Positions 1-6,549 are shown, counted from the first letter of the stretch. The stretch is DNA of 12,224 nucleotides from JBAROU01 sp049642385 (GCA_049642385.1 JBAROU010000184.1:1-12224); one strand, 5' to 3'. Notes: a model not told the origin generated them from the letters alone. Made by a program: numbers and translations.

Positions 1-830
1 GGCGTGTTCGTCGGTGTGCTCGTTGGCGGCAGGGGCGTAAGGGAGGGCGTGGGTGTGGCCGTTGGCGTGCTAGTGGGTGTCTTCGTGAGTGAAGGGGTCG
101 CCGTTGGCGGGCAGGTCACGTCGACTAGTTCGTCGAGGATCTCTACCAGCTGGTCAAATTGATCGACGAAGAACACGTGCTGGTCATCCGGGTCGCTGGC
201 GATGTCCGAAAGGAGCTGGGTGCTTATCGAGTCGCCGACGCCGACGGAGAAGATCTTCTTGCCCTTCGCCTTGACGGTGGTGGCCGCGACGACCGGGTCG
301 CCCGCGACTGTCTGGACTCCGTCGGTGACGACGATCATTGCCTGAGGAACGCCGGCCCGGCCGTGTGCGTTGAACTCGATCTGAGCGCGGTTGATGCCGC
401 CCGCGATGTCGGTCAGATCATGGTACTGGACCATGTTTTCGATCGCGTTCACGACGGCCTGCTGGTTGTCCGAAAGGGCGATCTCCAGCCGCGTGAACGA
501 GGAGAACTGCACAACGCCGATGTGAGCGCTGTTCGTGCTGACCTTGAACGACTCTGTGAGATCAACCGCAAACTGGACCAGCGTCTGCCACTCGCTCAGG
601 CCTCCGCCTGGGGGAGGCACGTCGCTGATGCTCCCCGAGCCGTCCAGAACCAACATGAGGTCGAGCGCGGCCGAGCAGTCGGCAGGCTGTCCGGCGAATG
701 AGAACTCAGGCTGATCGAGCGGGCCACTGGAGCGAGCTGCCCAGGCCTTGGTCATGCCGAGCAGGACGACGCCAAATCCAAGGACGAGCGCAGCCGACGC
801 TATCCGGAAGATCAGCGTCCGCTTGTGCAA
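1..830 (-). CDS. Secreted vWA-domain protein with Thr-Pro stalk (3' end outside window)
   Basis: The frame is open from a TTG at 830-828 to the left edge, giving 276 visible residues; no stop is seen. An AGGAGG ribosome site (complement of 837-842) sits 6 nt before the TTG. The next in-frame ATG (residue 26) would remove the signal segment, so I chose TTG. Residues 1-31 look like a signal peptide or anchor: basic HKR, then a hydrophobic run ending near KAWA. A vWA domain spans about residues 55-238, with the metal-site motif DGSGS at 63-67 and TDG at 169-171. It matches the vWA domain of the next gene closely (HIGVVQFSS, GRAGVP, AGDP) but carries a short Pro/Gly insert after the metal motif (about residues 70-78). 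From residue 241 the protein becomes a Thr-Pro repeat typical of a wall-spanning stalk. By family knowledge vWA domains bind protein ligands through a divalent metal; an adhesin or surface-binding role is inference. Confidence 0.88.
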   Translation of the reverse strand, partial: MHKRTLIFRIASAALVLGFGVVLLGMTKAWAARSSGPLDQPEFSFAGQPADCSAALDLMLVLDGSGSISDVPPPGGGLSEWQTLVQFAVDLTESFKVSTNSAHIGVVQFSSFTRLEIALSDNQQAVVNAIENMVQYHDLTDIAGGINRAQIEFNAHGRAGVPQAMIVVTDGVQTVAGDPVVAATTVKAKGKKIFSVGVGDSISTQLLSDIASDPDDQHVFFVDQFDQLVEILDELVDVTCPPTATPSLTKTPTSTPTATPTPSLTPLPPTSTPTNT

Positions 831-988
831 TACATGCCTCCTCGCGAACTGGTTCGCGGTAGTAGCCCGTTACGAGCGGGCGTTCTGGCGAGGCAAAATC
901 AAGCTAGAGACCCCGCGCACCGGGCCGCCGTCTCCACCAATTCATAACGGGAGTCTCAGATGCGTATTTCAGGCCTAGAACAGGCGGT
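831..988 (-). promoter_or_regulatory. Leader of the left vWA gene with competing hairpins at the ribosome site
   Basis: This 158-nt gap separates the two vWA genes. Read on the minus strand it has a 5-bp stem of 881-877 with 869-865, and a 6-bp hairpin of 857-852 with 847-842 (CGCGAA/TTCGCG) next to the AGGAGG. A third possible pairing, CCTCGC (893-888) with GCGAGG (845-840), would bury part of the ribosome site and excludes the 6-bp hairpin. I see no T-run terminator for the upstream gene and no convincing promoter. Regulation by alternative folding is inference. Confidence 0.35.
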
Positions 989-3475
989 CTACGCGACGCA
1001 GGTGTGGCCGAACTGGAGCACCACCTGGAAGAGGTCGGTTGTGCTGATAACGCCGTCGGCGGGGCCGGAGAGCTTCGTGCCGCTCGGGCCTCGGTCGTAC
1101 GCGGCGTGGTAGCCGGACGCCGGCGGTGGCGAGAGCGCGGCCGCCACGCTGGTCGGCGCGCCGTTGGTGCCGAAGCGCGCGAGCACCGCGAAGATGTCCG
1201 CGACGTTGATCAAGCGGTCCCGCATGAGCGGCGATCCGGTAGGCACATCGTAGAAGTCCCAGAAGTTGTTGGGGTCGCGCTGGCCCCCGTGAGCAGCGTC
1301 TGACCCCAGTTCCTGGGCATCGGTGCAGCCGTCGCTGTCGCTGTCGGGGAGCGCGGTGGCGCTCGGGGTGCTGGTCGCTGTCGGTGTCACGGTGGGTGTA
1401 CTCGTCGGAGTCGACGTGCTCGTCGGCGTTGCCGTCGGTGTATCCGACGCGGTCGGCGCCGCGGTGGGCATCAGGACCGACGTCGTGATCGTCGTCGAGT
1501 TGTTCGTCTCGTCAGATTCGGGCACCAGGTCGAAGGGATCGACCGTCGCGGTGTTCTCCACCTCGGTGTCGGTTGCGGAGGAGACGAAGCCGGTCACGGT
1601 GACCGTGACCTCCTGGCCCGAGGCGATAGCGCCGAAGGCGCAGGCAAGCTGCCCACCTTGGATGTTGCCGATGACGCAGGCGCCCTGCGTGGAGCCGACG
1701 CTGGTGTAGGTGAAGTTGGCGGCAGGCTGGTCGGCCAACTCAACGCCGTTCGCGACTGCTTCGCCTAAGTTCCGCACGTCAATGGTGTACGTCAGCGTCG
1801 CTCCGGCTCCGACCGGGTCCGGGTCGTCCAGCTTGGTGATCGTGAGGTCGGGCTGGTCGACCGGCGTATCGGTAGGGGTGTCCGTGGGGGTGTCCGTGGG
1901 CGTCTCGGTAGGGGTATCCGTGGGCGTCTCGGTAGGGGTATCCGTGGGCATGTCGGTAGGGGTCTCCGTGGGCGTGTCGGTAGGCGTGTCCGTAGGCGTG
2001 TCGGTAGGGGTGTCCGTAGGCGTGTCGGTAGGGGTGTCCGTGGGCGTGTCGGTAGGGGTGTCCGTAGGCGTGTCGGTGGGCGTGTTGGTCGGCGTGTCGG
2101 CGGGCGTGTTGGTCGGCGTCTCTGTGGGCGTGTGGGTGGCGGTCGGCGTGGGCGTCGGGCCAAGGACGGTCGTTAGGGCAGAGGCGCTGTTGTTCGACTC
2201 ATCCGTCTCATCAATGACGTCCTCTGGGTCCACGGATACCGAATTGGTGACGGTAACGTCCGTCGGGGAGGTGACGTAGCCGGTGATGGTGATCGTTACG
2301 AGGCTGTCCGGCGCGAGCGTCTGGAGGTCGCAGATGAGGCTACCGCCGGTGAGCGAACCCAAGACAAGGCAGGTGCCCTGTCCTGTGCCGAATGACGTGT
2401 AGGTGAACTTCTCCGGCGGCAGATCCGTCAGGACCACGCCCGTTGCGGCCGCGAGTCCAAGGTTGCGCACCTCGATGGTGTAGGTGAGTGGTGCGCCGGT
2501 TACCACCGGGTCCGGATCGTCCATCTTCGTCACAGCCAGGTCCGGCCGTGTGGGCGTATTCGTGGCGGTGGGCGTGTCTGTCGGGGTCGCCGTGTCCGTC
2601 GGAGTAGACGTGAACGTAGGCGTGGCGGTATCCGTAGGCGTAGGCGTGTCGGTAGGTGTGTCCGTTGGCGTATTCGTCGGCGTGTTGGTGGGCGTCGGCG
2701 TATTGGTAGGTGTATTGGTGGGTGTTGGCGTGTTGGTGGGCGTGGCCGTGTTTGTGGGCGTGAGCGTAATGGTCGGCGTGGGCGTCGGTGGGCAGGAGTT
2801 GACGAGGAGGCCTTTGCTAACACTCGAGAGACCGGAAAAGTCGTCCACGTAGAAGATGTGCGTCGCGTCAGGCTCGTTGGCGATGATGTCGAGCAGCTCC
2901 GTCGTGGTGCCTATCCCGACTCCTACAGCGAAGATCTCGCTACCGGCCGCGTTGGCGCTGGCGGCGGCCGCGGCCGGATCGCCTGCAACATTCTGCCAGC
3001 CGTCTGTGACCTGGATGATGATGTGTGGCACGCCAGCACGACCGTTCGCGTTGAGCTCGGCCTGAGCCGTGTTAATCCCGGCCGCGATGTTGGACAGCTC
3101 TGCATACTGCTCTATGTTCGTGATGGCTGTTGTGACAGCAGACGTGCTGCTGGAGAGCCCGATCTCTAGTCGTGTCACAGACGAGAACTGGACGACCCCG
3201 ATGTGCGTGGCGGTCGGTGCGAGGGTGTAGGACTGGACGAAGCCGTTCGCCCAGTCCTTGAGGGTCTGCCATTCCGAGCTATCGATGCTGCCAGAGCCGT
3301 CCAGGACGAGCATGATGTCCGCGGTGCCGGCGCCGCATGCTGACTGCGCGGCGTTCGCGCGCTGTGGAAGGAGGGCGCCCGACAACGTCGCCCAAACGCC
3401 CGCTAGCCCGAGTGCGAGAGCAAAGGCTGCGACAAATACAGCCGTGGCCACGGCTGGCCGCTTCGGCCTCAACAC
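989..3475 (-). CDS. Secreted multidomain vWA / DUF11 (CARDB-like) protein with Thr-Pro stalks and dockerin-like C-terminus
   Basis: 828 aa. GTG start at 3475 with AGGAGG (complement of 3482-3487) 6 nt upstream; TAG stop at 991-989. Order of parts: signal peptide 1-42 (basic start, hydrophobic core, ANA-A cleavage likely); vWA domain about 52-228 with DGSGS at 59-63 and TDG at 157-159; Thr-Pro stalk 230-310; a DUF11/CARDB-type beta domain 311-437 beginning PDLAVTKMDDPDP; a second stalk 441-540 of near-perfect TPTD repeats; a second, similar beta domain 542-668; a third stalk 670-709; then 710-828, with an acidic DSDSDGCTDAQELG loop and a final DGVISTTDLFQVVLQFGH segment resembling calcium-binding dockerin-like halves. 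The protein is probably extracellular and extended, displaying the vWA head or tethering through the C-terminus. The paralog at 1-830 probably arose by tandem duplication. Ligand and partners are unknown. Confidence 0.92.
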   Translation of the reverse strand: MLRPKRPAVATAVFVAAFALALGLAGVWATLSGALLPQRANAAQSACGAGTADIMLVLDGSGSIDSSEWQTLKDWANGFVQSYTLAPTATHIGVVQFSSVTRLEIGLSSSTSAVTTAITNIEQYAELSNIAAGINTAQAELNANGRAGVPHIIIQVTDGWQNVAGDPAAAAASANAAGSEIFAVGVGIGTTTELLDIIANEPDATHIFYVDDFSGLSSVSKGLLVNSCPPTPTPTITLTPTNTATPTNTPTPTNTPTNTPTPTNTPTNTPTDTPTDTPTPTDTATPTFTSTPTDTATPTDTPTATNTPTRPDLAVTKMDDPDPVVTGAPLTYTIEVRNLGLAAATGVVLTDLPPEKFTYTSFGTGQGTCLVLGSLTGGSLICDLQTLAPDSLVTITITGYVTSPTDVTVTNSVSVDPEDVIDETDESNNSASALTTVLGPTPTPTATHTPTETPTNTPADTPTNTPTDTPTDTPTDTPTDTPTDTPTDTPTDTPTDTPTDTPTETPTDMPTDTPTETPTDTPTETPTDTPTDTPTDTPVDQPDLTITKLDDPDPVGAGATLTYTIDVRNLGEAVANGVELADQPAANFTYTSVGSTQGACVIGNIQGGQLACAFGAIASGQEVTVTVTGFVSSATDTEVENTATVDPFDLVPESDETNNSTTITTSVLMPTAAPTASDTPTATPTSTSTPTSTPTVTPTATSTPSATALPDSDSDGCTDAQELGSDAAHGGQRDPNNFWDFYDVPTGSPLMRDRLINVADIFAVLARFGTNGAPTSVAAALSPPPASGYHAAYDRGPSGTKLSGPADGVISTTDLFQVVLQFGHTCVA
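1349..1468 (-). repeat. Third Thr-Pro stalk-coding repeat
   Basis: Degenerate ACN-CCN codons alternating with Ser/Ala/Val codons, coding residues 670-709 of the 828-aa vWA protein. It is less regular than the middle tract and is probably too degenerate for frequent slippage. Confidence 0.6.
1856..2155 (-). repeat. Tandem repeat (12-nt TPTD unit) coding the central stalk
   Basis: About 300 bp of direct repeats on a 12-nt codon unit (Thr-Pro-Thr-Asp, with occasional Glu, Asn or Met) code residues 441-540 of the vWA protein. The plus strand shows it as alternating GTGTCCGTNGGC and GTGTCGGTAGGG blocks. Neighbouring copies are almost identical in DNA, not only in protein, so recent unit duplication or replication slippage is likely. 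Stalk length could therefore vary between strains without breaking the frame when whole 12-nt units are gained or lost. Confidence 0.85.
2546..2788 (-). repeat. First Thr-Pro stalk-coding repeat
   Basis: Codes residues 230-310 of the vWA protein, mostly TPTNTPTNTP and TPTDTATP blocks. It is more diverged in DNA than the central tract at 1856-2155. Confidence 0.75.
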
Positions 3476-3496
3476 GGGGAACCTCCTGGCTCGAGG

Positions 3497-3516
3497 GGCC
3501 CGGCGCTCACCGGGCC
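3497..3516 (-). promoter_or_regulatory. Perfect 7-bp hairpin just upstream of the large vWA gene's ribosome site
   Basis: GGCCCGG (3497-3503) is the exact inverted complement of CCGGGCC (3510-3516), with a 6-nt loop. In the minus-strand transcript it lies 9 nt before the AGGAGG. There is no U-run, so it is not an obvious terminator. It could stabilise the mRNA 5' end or limit ribosome access. Confidence 0.45.
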
Positions 3517-3605
3517 TATCAAATTGGTAAATGCGGCGATGCGTAAATCTGTTTCAGTTCGAGTTCGAACGAAGCGGCAGAACGAGCGAGGACGGGATGT
3601 TGGGA

Positions 3606-3623
3606 AGCTTGACCAGCTTGACA
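3606..3623 (+). repeat. Two direct copies of AGCTTGAC, 9-bp spacing
   Basis: AGCTTGAC occurs at 3606-3613 (starting on the A) and again at 3615-3622, separated by one base, in the divergent region between the large vWA gene and the CAP gene. The second copy overlaps a TTGACA that may be a -35 box. A repressor or activator site is possible, but a 9-bp period is shorter than one helical turn, so chance is also possible. Confidence 0.3.
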
Positions 3624-3647
3624 CTCGACGTAATTCGGGGTTCTATA
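3618..3647 (+). promoter_or_regulatory. Candidate sigma-70 promoter for the CAP-domain gene
   Basis: TTGACA at 3618-3623 matches the -35 consensus. TCTATA at 3642-3647 follows after 18 bp (or TTCTAT after 17 bp) and is a fair -10. Transcription would start near 3654, leaving a leader of about 75 nt. A second TTGACA at 3683-3688 has no good -10 at the right distance. In the rest of the divergent gap (3524-3729) I see no clear minus-strand promoter. Confidence 0.4.
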
Positions 3648-3729
3648 GAGTGGGGAGCGACCAGGCATAGCGCATGGTTGTGTTGACACGCGATAACGCT
3701 TGATCTGAAAGGACGAACGAAGCGCAAGG

Positions 3730-4527
3730 ATGCTACCCCCACTCGCCTTCCTGAGGTTCGCGGCTCTCCTTGCTCTCGGGATCGCTGCCGCCGCCATCCT
3801 CGGACTGCAACAAACGAAGAGTTCGCTGCCTCTGGAGGCCGCACCTCAGCCAGCGCTCGCCCGCTCCGGCCTGCCGACGCCGACGCCGGAGTTGCTGCCC
3901 ACCTCCACCCGGACGCCCGTGCCCACGGCGACCCGGACTCCCGTACCAACTGCGACGTTTACACCCAGGCCGAAGCCCAAGCCATCGCCGACGCCTGTCC
4001 ATTTACCCACGCCGGTCCCCGCGGCTCAGGCGCAGTCCCCGGGCTCTGGTTCGGCAGCGCAACAGCCTTCTGGGGGCCAACCGCCGCCGCCTGCGACACA
4101 ACCGCCACCGTCCTCCTCCTCCCAGCATCTGGACAGCAGTTTCGCCGCGCAGGTGCTGGCGTTGGCGAACGCCGAGCGCAGGTCGCGCGGCATCGCCACG
4201 CTCCGGAGTAACGGGGCGCTCACCCAGTCAGCGGGCGGCTATGCCATGACGCTGCTTGGGTTCGCGTCGCTCACCCATACGGCGAACGGCACGACGCTCA
4301 CCGGCCGGGTTGGCGCCGCTGGCTACGGTGGCGGCTTCCTGGGCGAGGTCCTCTGGCAAGGCAGGGGTGCGTTCGCGCCGGCCGACGTGGTGGCGGGCTG
4401 GATGAATAGTCCACCACACCTCGACATCATCCTCGATCCCAACTATCGCGACGCCGGCGTCGGCTGCGCGTTCCGTGGTGGCGGCTCCTCGCAGGAGATC
4501 CGCTGCGCCATGGACGTCGGCGCCTAA
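3730..4527 (+). CDS. CAP/SCP (PR-1-like) domain protein on a Pro-rich stalk
   Basis: 265 aa. ATG at 3730; only a close AAGG and a more distant AAAGGA precede it, so the ribosome site is weak. Residues 1-25 form a hydrophobic signal peptide or membrane anchor (MLPPLAFLRFAALLAL…). Residues 46-135 are a Thr/Pro/Ser stalk (RTPVPTAT repeated, then PPPPATQPPPSSSS). The CAP domain covers about 139-262: helix LALANAERRSRG, His183 in SLTH, Glu206 in GEVL, and SPPH with His230, at the positions of the conserved cavity residues of the family. It ends DAGVGCAF…RCAMDVG; Cys246 and Cys259 could form a disulfide. Bacterial CAP proteins are secreted and include spore-coat and surface proteins with mostly unknown chemistry. 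The stalk style matches the vWA proteins across the divergent gap, so a shared surface role is plausible. CAP assignment is firm; function is open. Confidence 0.9.
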   Translation: MLPPLAFLRFAALLALGIAAAAILGLQQTKSSLPLEAAPQPALARSGLPTPTPELLPTSTRTPVPTATRTPVPTATFTPRPKPKPSPTPVHLPTPVPAAQAQSPGSGSAAQQPSGGQPPPPATQPPPSSSSQHLDSSFAAQVLALANAERRSRGIATLRSNGALTQSAGGYAMTLLGFASLTHTANGTTLTGRVGAAGYGGGFLGEVLWQGRGAFAPADVVAGWMNSPPHLDIILDPNYRDAGVGCAFRGGGSSQEIRCAMDVGA

Positions 4528-4559
4528 CGGCGCAGGGTTCGATACGCAACTTGCTGGTC

Positions 4560-4588
4560 TTGACATCTCTCCGTGGGCTGACCATAAT
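4560..4588 (+). promoter_or_regulatory. Strong sigma-70-type promoter of the exported-protein/signal-peptidase cassette
   Basis: TTGACA at 4560-4565 (perfect -35), 17-bp spacer, CATAAT at 4583-4588 (5 of 6 to the -10 consensus). Transcription should begin near 4595, well upstream of the first gene at 4883. It starts 33 bp after the CAP gene stop, so the cassette is probably transcribed independently of that gene. Confidence 0.75.
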
Positions 4589-4594
4589 GGCGCC

Positions 4595-4882
4595 ATACGT
4601 CTGGTGGCGAAGGTAAGGAAGCCTCCTTCCCAAGCTGGCTAGCACGAAGCTGGTTCGCTGGGAAGCCAGCACGAAATTCCCCCTTCGCGTCTGTTTGAAC
4701 GACAAACGGCGTGGCGCTAGCCGAAGGCTACGCGGCGTCGCAGGAGCGTGAGGCAACGGCAATGCCGCCGCGTGATGCGAATCGTGCGGCTCACCCTCCT
4801 GGCGGGCCCGAAAGGAGGTTTGCCGAACTCATCCCTAGAACCCATTATCTGAAAAGGACAAAGGTAGTAAGGAGGTTGAGCG
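4595..4882 (+). promoter_or_regulatory. Long 5' leader with several hairpins and anti-ribosome-site segments
   Basis: About 290 nt between the predicted transcription start and the ATG at 4883, with no believable gene. Visible structure: GGAAG/CTTCC (4617-4621/4626-4630, loop CCTC); GCTGGCT/AGCCAGC (4634-4640/4664-4670) enclosing an inner CGAA/TTCG pairing; GTTTG/CAAAC (4693-4697/4703-4707); TAGCC/GGCTA (4718-4722/4726-4730, loop GAA), extended by GCG/CGC; CCTCCT/AGGAGG (4795-4800/4813-4818). The last hairpin uses a decoy AGGAGG, while the true AAGGAGG lies at 4869-4875. CCTCCTT at 4622-4628 is an exact complement of that true site. I do not recognise a known riboswitch core. A cis-regulatory RNA controlling translation is inference. 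Confidence 0.45.
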
Positions 4883-5260
4883 ATGAGTAGGATTCTTCTC
4901 GCTCTTGTTACAGGTGGAATCGTCTTCGGAGCCGTAATCGGCGCCGCAGCGAGCTTGGGCGGGATCAGCCCGGCAACGTTGGGTGCGGATGACGCAACGG
5001 TCATAAGTTGCGACACCGACGGCGTCAGCGCCAGTTACGACACTGATTTCATCGGCGGCGAGTTCGTCGTCACCGACGTCACCGTGGAAGACATCAGTCT
5101 GGACTGCGATGACAAGACGGTGGACGTCGTGCTAACCGACGGCGGGTCGAACGTGGGCGAGGGTTCCGGCACGGCCAGCGGCGGTTCCGCCTTGGTCAGC
5201 GTTAGCCCCGCTCCTTCAGCGGAGGCCGTCGACGACATCCATATCTCGATCCATGACTAG
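4883..5260 (+). CDS. Small exported protein, probable substrate of the adjacent SipW-like signal peptidase
   Basis: 125 aa. ATG start with AAGGAGG at 4869-4875, 7 nt before it. Residues 1-23 form a signal peptide (MSRILLALVTGGIVFGAVIGAAA) with possible cleavage at the AAA. Directly after comes AASLGGISPATLGAD (22-36), then an acidic beta-rich body with Cys43 and Cys75 that could form a disulfide. The end is EAVDDIHISIHD. The AAxLGxxxPAxLGA block and the EAVxDIHI ending recur in the next gene, so the two are diverged paralogs. The body resembles small exported actinobacterial and Chloroflexota proteins annotated as having SipW-type signal peptides; that likeness is from memory. The location, immediately upstream of two SipW-like peptidases behind one promoter, suggests a dedicated substrate, perhaps a surface fibre or matrix subunit. 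Exact function is unknown. Confidence 0.82.
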   Translation: MSRILLALVTGGIVFGAVIGAAASLGGISPATLGADDATVISCDTDGVSASYDTDFIGGEFVVTDVTVEDISLDCDDKTVDVVLTDGGSNVGEGSGTASGGSALVSVSPAPSAEAVDDIHISIHD

Positions 5261-5268
5261 AACGTGAG

Positions 5269-5300
5269 GTGCGGGCGGGCCCGACCGGGTCCGCCCGCAC
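5269..5300 (+). promoter_or_regulatory. Very stable 14-bp hairpin between the two exported-protein genes
   Basis: Arms 5269-5282 and 5287-5300 pair along 14 bp (one G-T wobble at 5279/5290) around a GACC tetraloop, nearly all G-C. It starts 8 nt after the stop of the 125-aa gene and ends 3 nt before the next ATG. No T-run follows, so it is not a standard intrinsic terminator. It takes up the place where a ribosome site for the next gene would be. Likely roles are partial attenuation, protection of the upstream message from 3' exonucleases, or lowered expression of the next gene; all are inference. Confidence 0.6.
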
Positions 5301-5303
5301 GCG

Positions 5304-5774
5304 ATGAGACGGTTATACGCGAATCCGTGGATTGTAGCTCTGGCGCTCGCGCTGAGCGTTGGCGGCGTTGTCGCGTTCGCGGCGCAGCTCGGGGCGCTCG
5401 AGCCTGCGGATCTCGGAGCAAGCGGCGAGGCGGTCGTCGCGCCGCCGGTCGTGATCAAGAACGTAGAGTGGGTGCGCGACTTCGAACCCGGCCACGGGTT
5501 CGTCTTGGACGGCGTGGTGGTCACGTTCCACTTCACGGATGATTTCGTAGGCCGGCTCGGCTTCTATGTGGCGCTCACCGGCCAAGCCCCACTCCCAGTG
5601 GAGTACAACGAGGACAAGAACCTCGACAAAGCGGCGGGCTCGAAAACGGTGATCGATGCGTCGTTCGAGAGCCTCAACATTCCGCAGGAGGCGGTGGAAG
5701 ATATCCACATCCTCGTGTGCGATGACGCGGATAGCGCTCCAGCTGGGGAATGCACCGCACCGAGCGGTCCATAG
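5304..5774 (+). CDS. Exported protein, paralog of the 125-aa protein upstream
   Basis: 156 aa. ATG at 5304, 43 nt after the upstream stop; no ribosome site is visible because the hairpin occupies that space. No other usable in-frame start would keep the N-terminal MRRLYANPW basic region before the hydrophobic core (residues 10-27). After the core comes AAQLGALEPADLGAS (26-40), the counterpart of AASLGGISPATLGAD in the neighbour. The body is predicted beta-rich (VVVTFHFTDDF, LGFYVALTG). EAVEDIHILVCDD (129-141) matches the neighbour's EAVDDIHI, followed by a short Cys-containing tail (Cys139, Cys150). The peptidase gene starts 3 nt after the stop, so translation is probably coupled. I do not recognise the fold with confidence; substrate or partner status of the signal peptidases is inferred from order and shared motifs. 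Confidence 0.8.
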   Translation: MRRLYANPWIVALALALSVGGVVAFAAQLGALEPADLGASGEAVVAPPVVIKNVEWVRDFEPGHGFVLDGVVVTFHFTDDFVGRLGFYVALTGQAPLPVEYNEDKNLDKAAGSKTVIDASFESLNIPQEAVEDIHILVCDDADSAPAGECTAPSGP

Positions 5775-5777
5775 GAC

Positions 5778-6473
5778 ATGGTTAGATTCATCCGAACGCT
5801 TCTGCTCGCGGCTCTGGTGACCGCCCTGGCGGTCGCTTGGTACCGCGTGCTCGCTCCGTCGTTTCTCGGTGGGCCGGCTGAGTACGTCACGATCTCCGGC
5901 GAAAGCATGGAGCCAAGGTTCAGCAGTGGCGACCTTGCTATCGTTCGGAAGCAGGAGAGCTACGGCAAGGGTGACATCATCGCCTACCGAGTGCCGAAGG
6001 GCGAACCCGCGGCCGGCTACCTGGTAATCCACCGAATCGTCGGCGGCTCTGAACGGGAGGGCTTCCTCACGCAGGGCGACAACCGAGAGGAGCCGGACCT
6101 TTGGCGGCCCACTTCGGATGATATCGTTGGAACGTCCTGGTTTTCTGTGCCGTTAGTGGGGCGTGGTTTGTTGTTCATGCGCTACCCGTTGCCGCTCGCG
6201 GCGCTTGCGGGAGGTTTTGCGGCGTTCTTAGTGTTCACCGGGGCGCCGCGTCGACGCCGCGACGATGCGCCGGAGGCGCTTGCCCCGGTCGCAAACGATG
6301 TGATCGCGCTGGCTGCACCTGAGGCGACGCACATGCCGCCCTCCGCTCCGGCTTCGACAGCCGTGCTGACGTACGTCGAGCCTGCCCAAGAAGTGTGGGC
6401 GCGGAAGGACCTCTGGCCGAACCTGCCTGTGGTGCCACGGCCACCGGCTCCGCTGCGGCAAGCGATGCCGTAG
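5778..6473 (+). CDS. SipW/ER-type (S26B) signal peptidase, active-site residues intact
   Basis: 231 aa. ATG 3 nt after the previous stop, with no clear ribosome site, consistent with coupling. Residues 5-22 form an N-terminal membrane anchor. The nucleophile motif ISGESMEP gives Ser43. The general base is His85 in VIHRIVGG, not Lys, which marks the ER/archaeal/SipW subfamily rather than the LepB type. GDNREEPD gives Asp101/Asp107 as the acid. A second membrane helix runs 139-155, followed by PRRRR, so by the positive-inside rule the remaining C-terminus (about 157-231) should be cytoplasmic. That tail is Ala/Pro-rich and ends with WARKDLWPNLP and PRPPAPLRQ, a motif found again in the next gene. 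It cleaves signal peptides on the outer face of the membrane; the two exported proteins just upstream are the likely substrates. SipW itself lacks such a tail as far as I recall. Confidence 0.92.
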   Translation: MVRFIRTLLLAALVTALAVAWYRVLAPSFLGGPAEYVTISGESMEPRFSSGDLAIVRKQESYGKGDIIAYRVPKGEPAAGYLVIHRIVGGSEREGFLTQGDNREEPDLWRPTSDDIVGTSWFSVPLVGRGLLFMRYPLPLAALAGGFAAFLVFTGAPRRRRDDAPEALAPVANDVIALAAPEATHMPPSAPASTAVLTYVEPAQEVWARKDLWPNLPVVPRPPAPLRQAMP

Positions 6474-6549
6474 TACTCGCTCCGAAGGGATTCGACGCAT
6501 CGTCAGACTGCTGAGCACGCTGGCATTCGGAATAGGCATCCTCATCTGG

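Noticed and set aside
1..120. Regular GTG-rich repeats that could suggest a CRISPR array
   Set aside because: No constant repeat with unique spacers; it is codon-level repetition of a Thr-Pro stalk.
1710..2279. Plus-strand reading frame of Val-Gly-Val-Ser repeats
   Set aside because: It is the complement of the TPTD stalk of the minus-strand vWA gene; no ribosome site and no signal peptide.
959..3557. TACGCATC plus CTGAAA motif upstream of both vWA genes (959-972 and 3538-3557)
   Set aside because: Spacing within the motif and distance to the starts differ (129 versus 63 nt); likely chance.
4595..4882. c-di-GMP-I (GEMM) riboswitch in the leader
   Set aside because: The conserved core segments of that class (for example the GCAAAGCC region) are not present.
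5313..6032. Minus-strand frame of 239 aa opposite the exported protein and peptidase
   Set aside because: Shadow of two well-supported plus-strand genes; composition rich in Arg/His, no domain.
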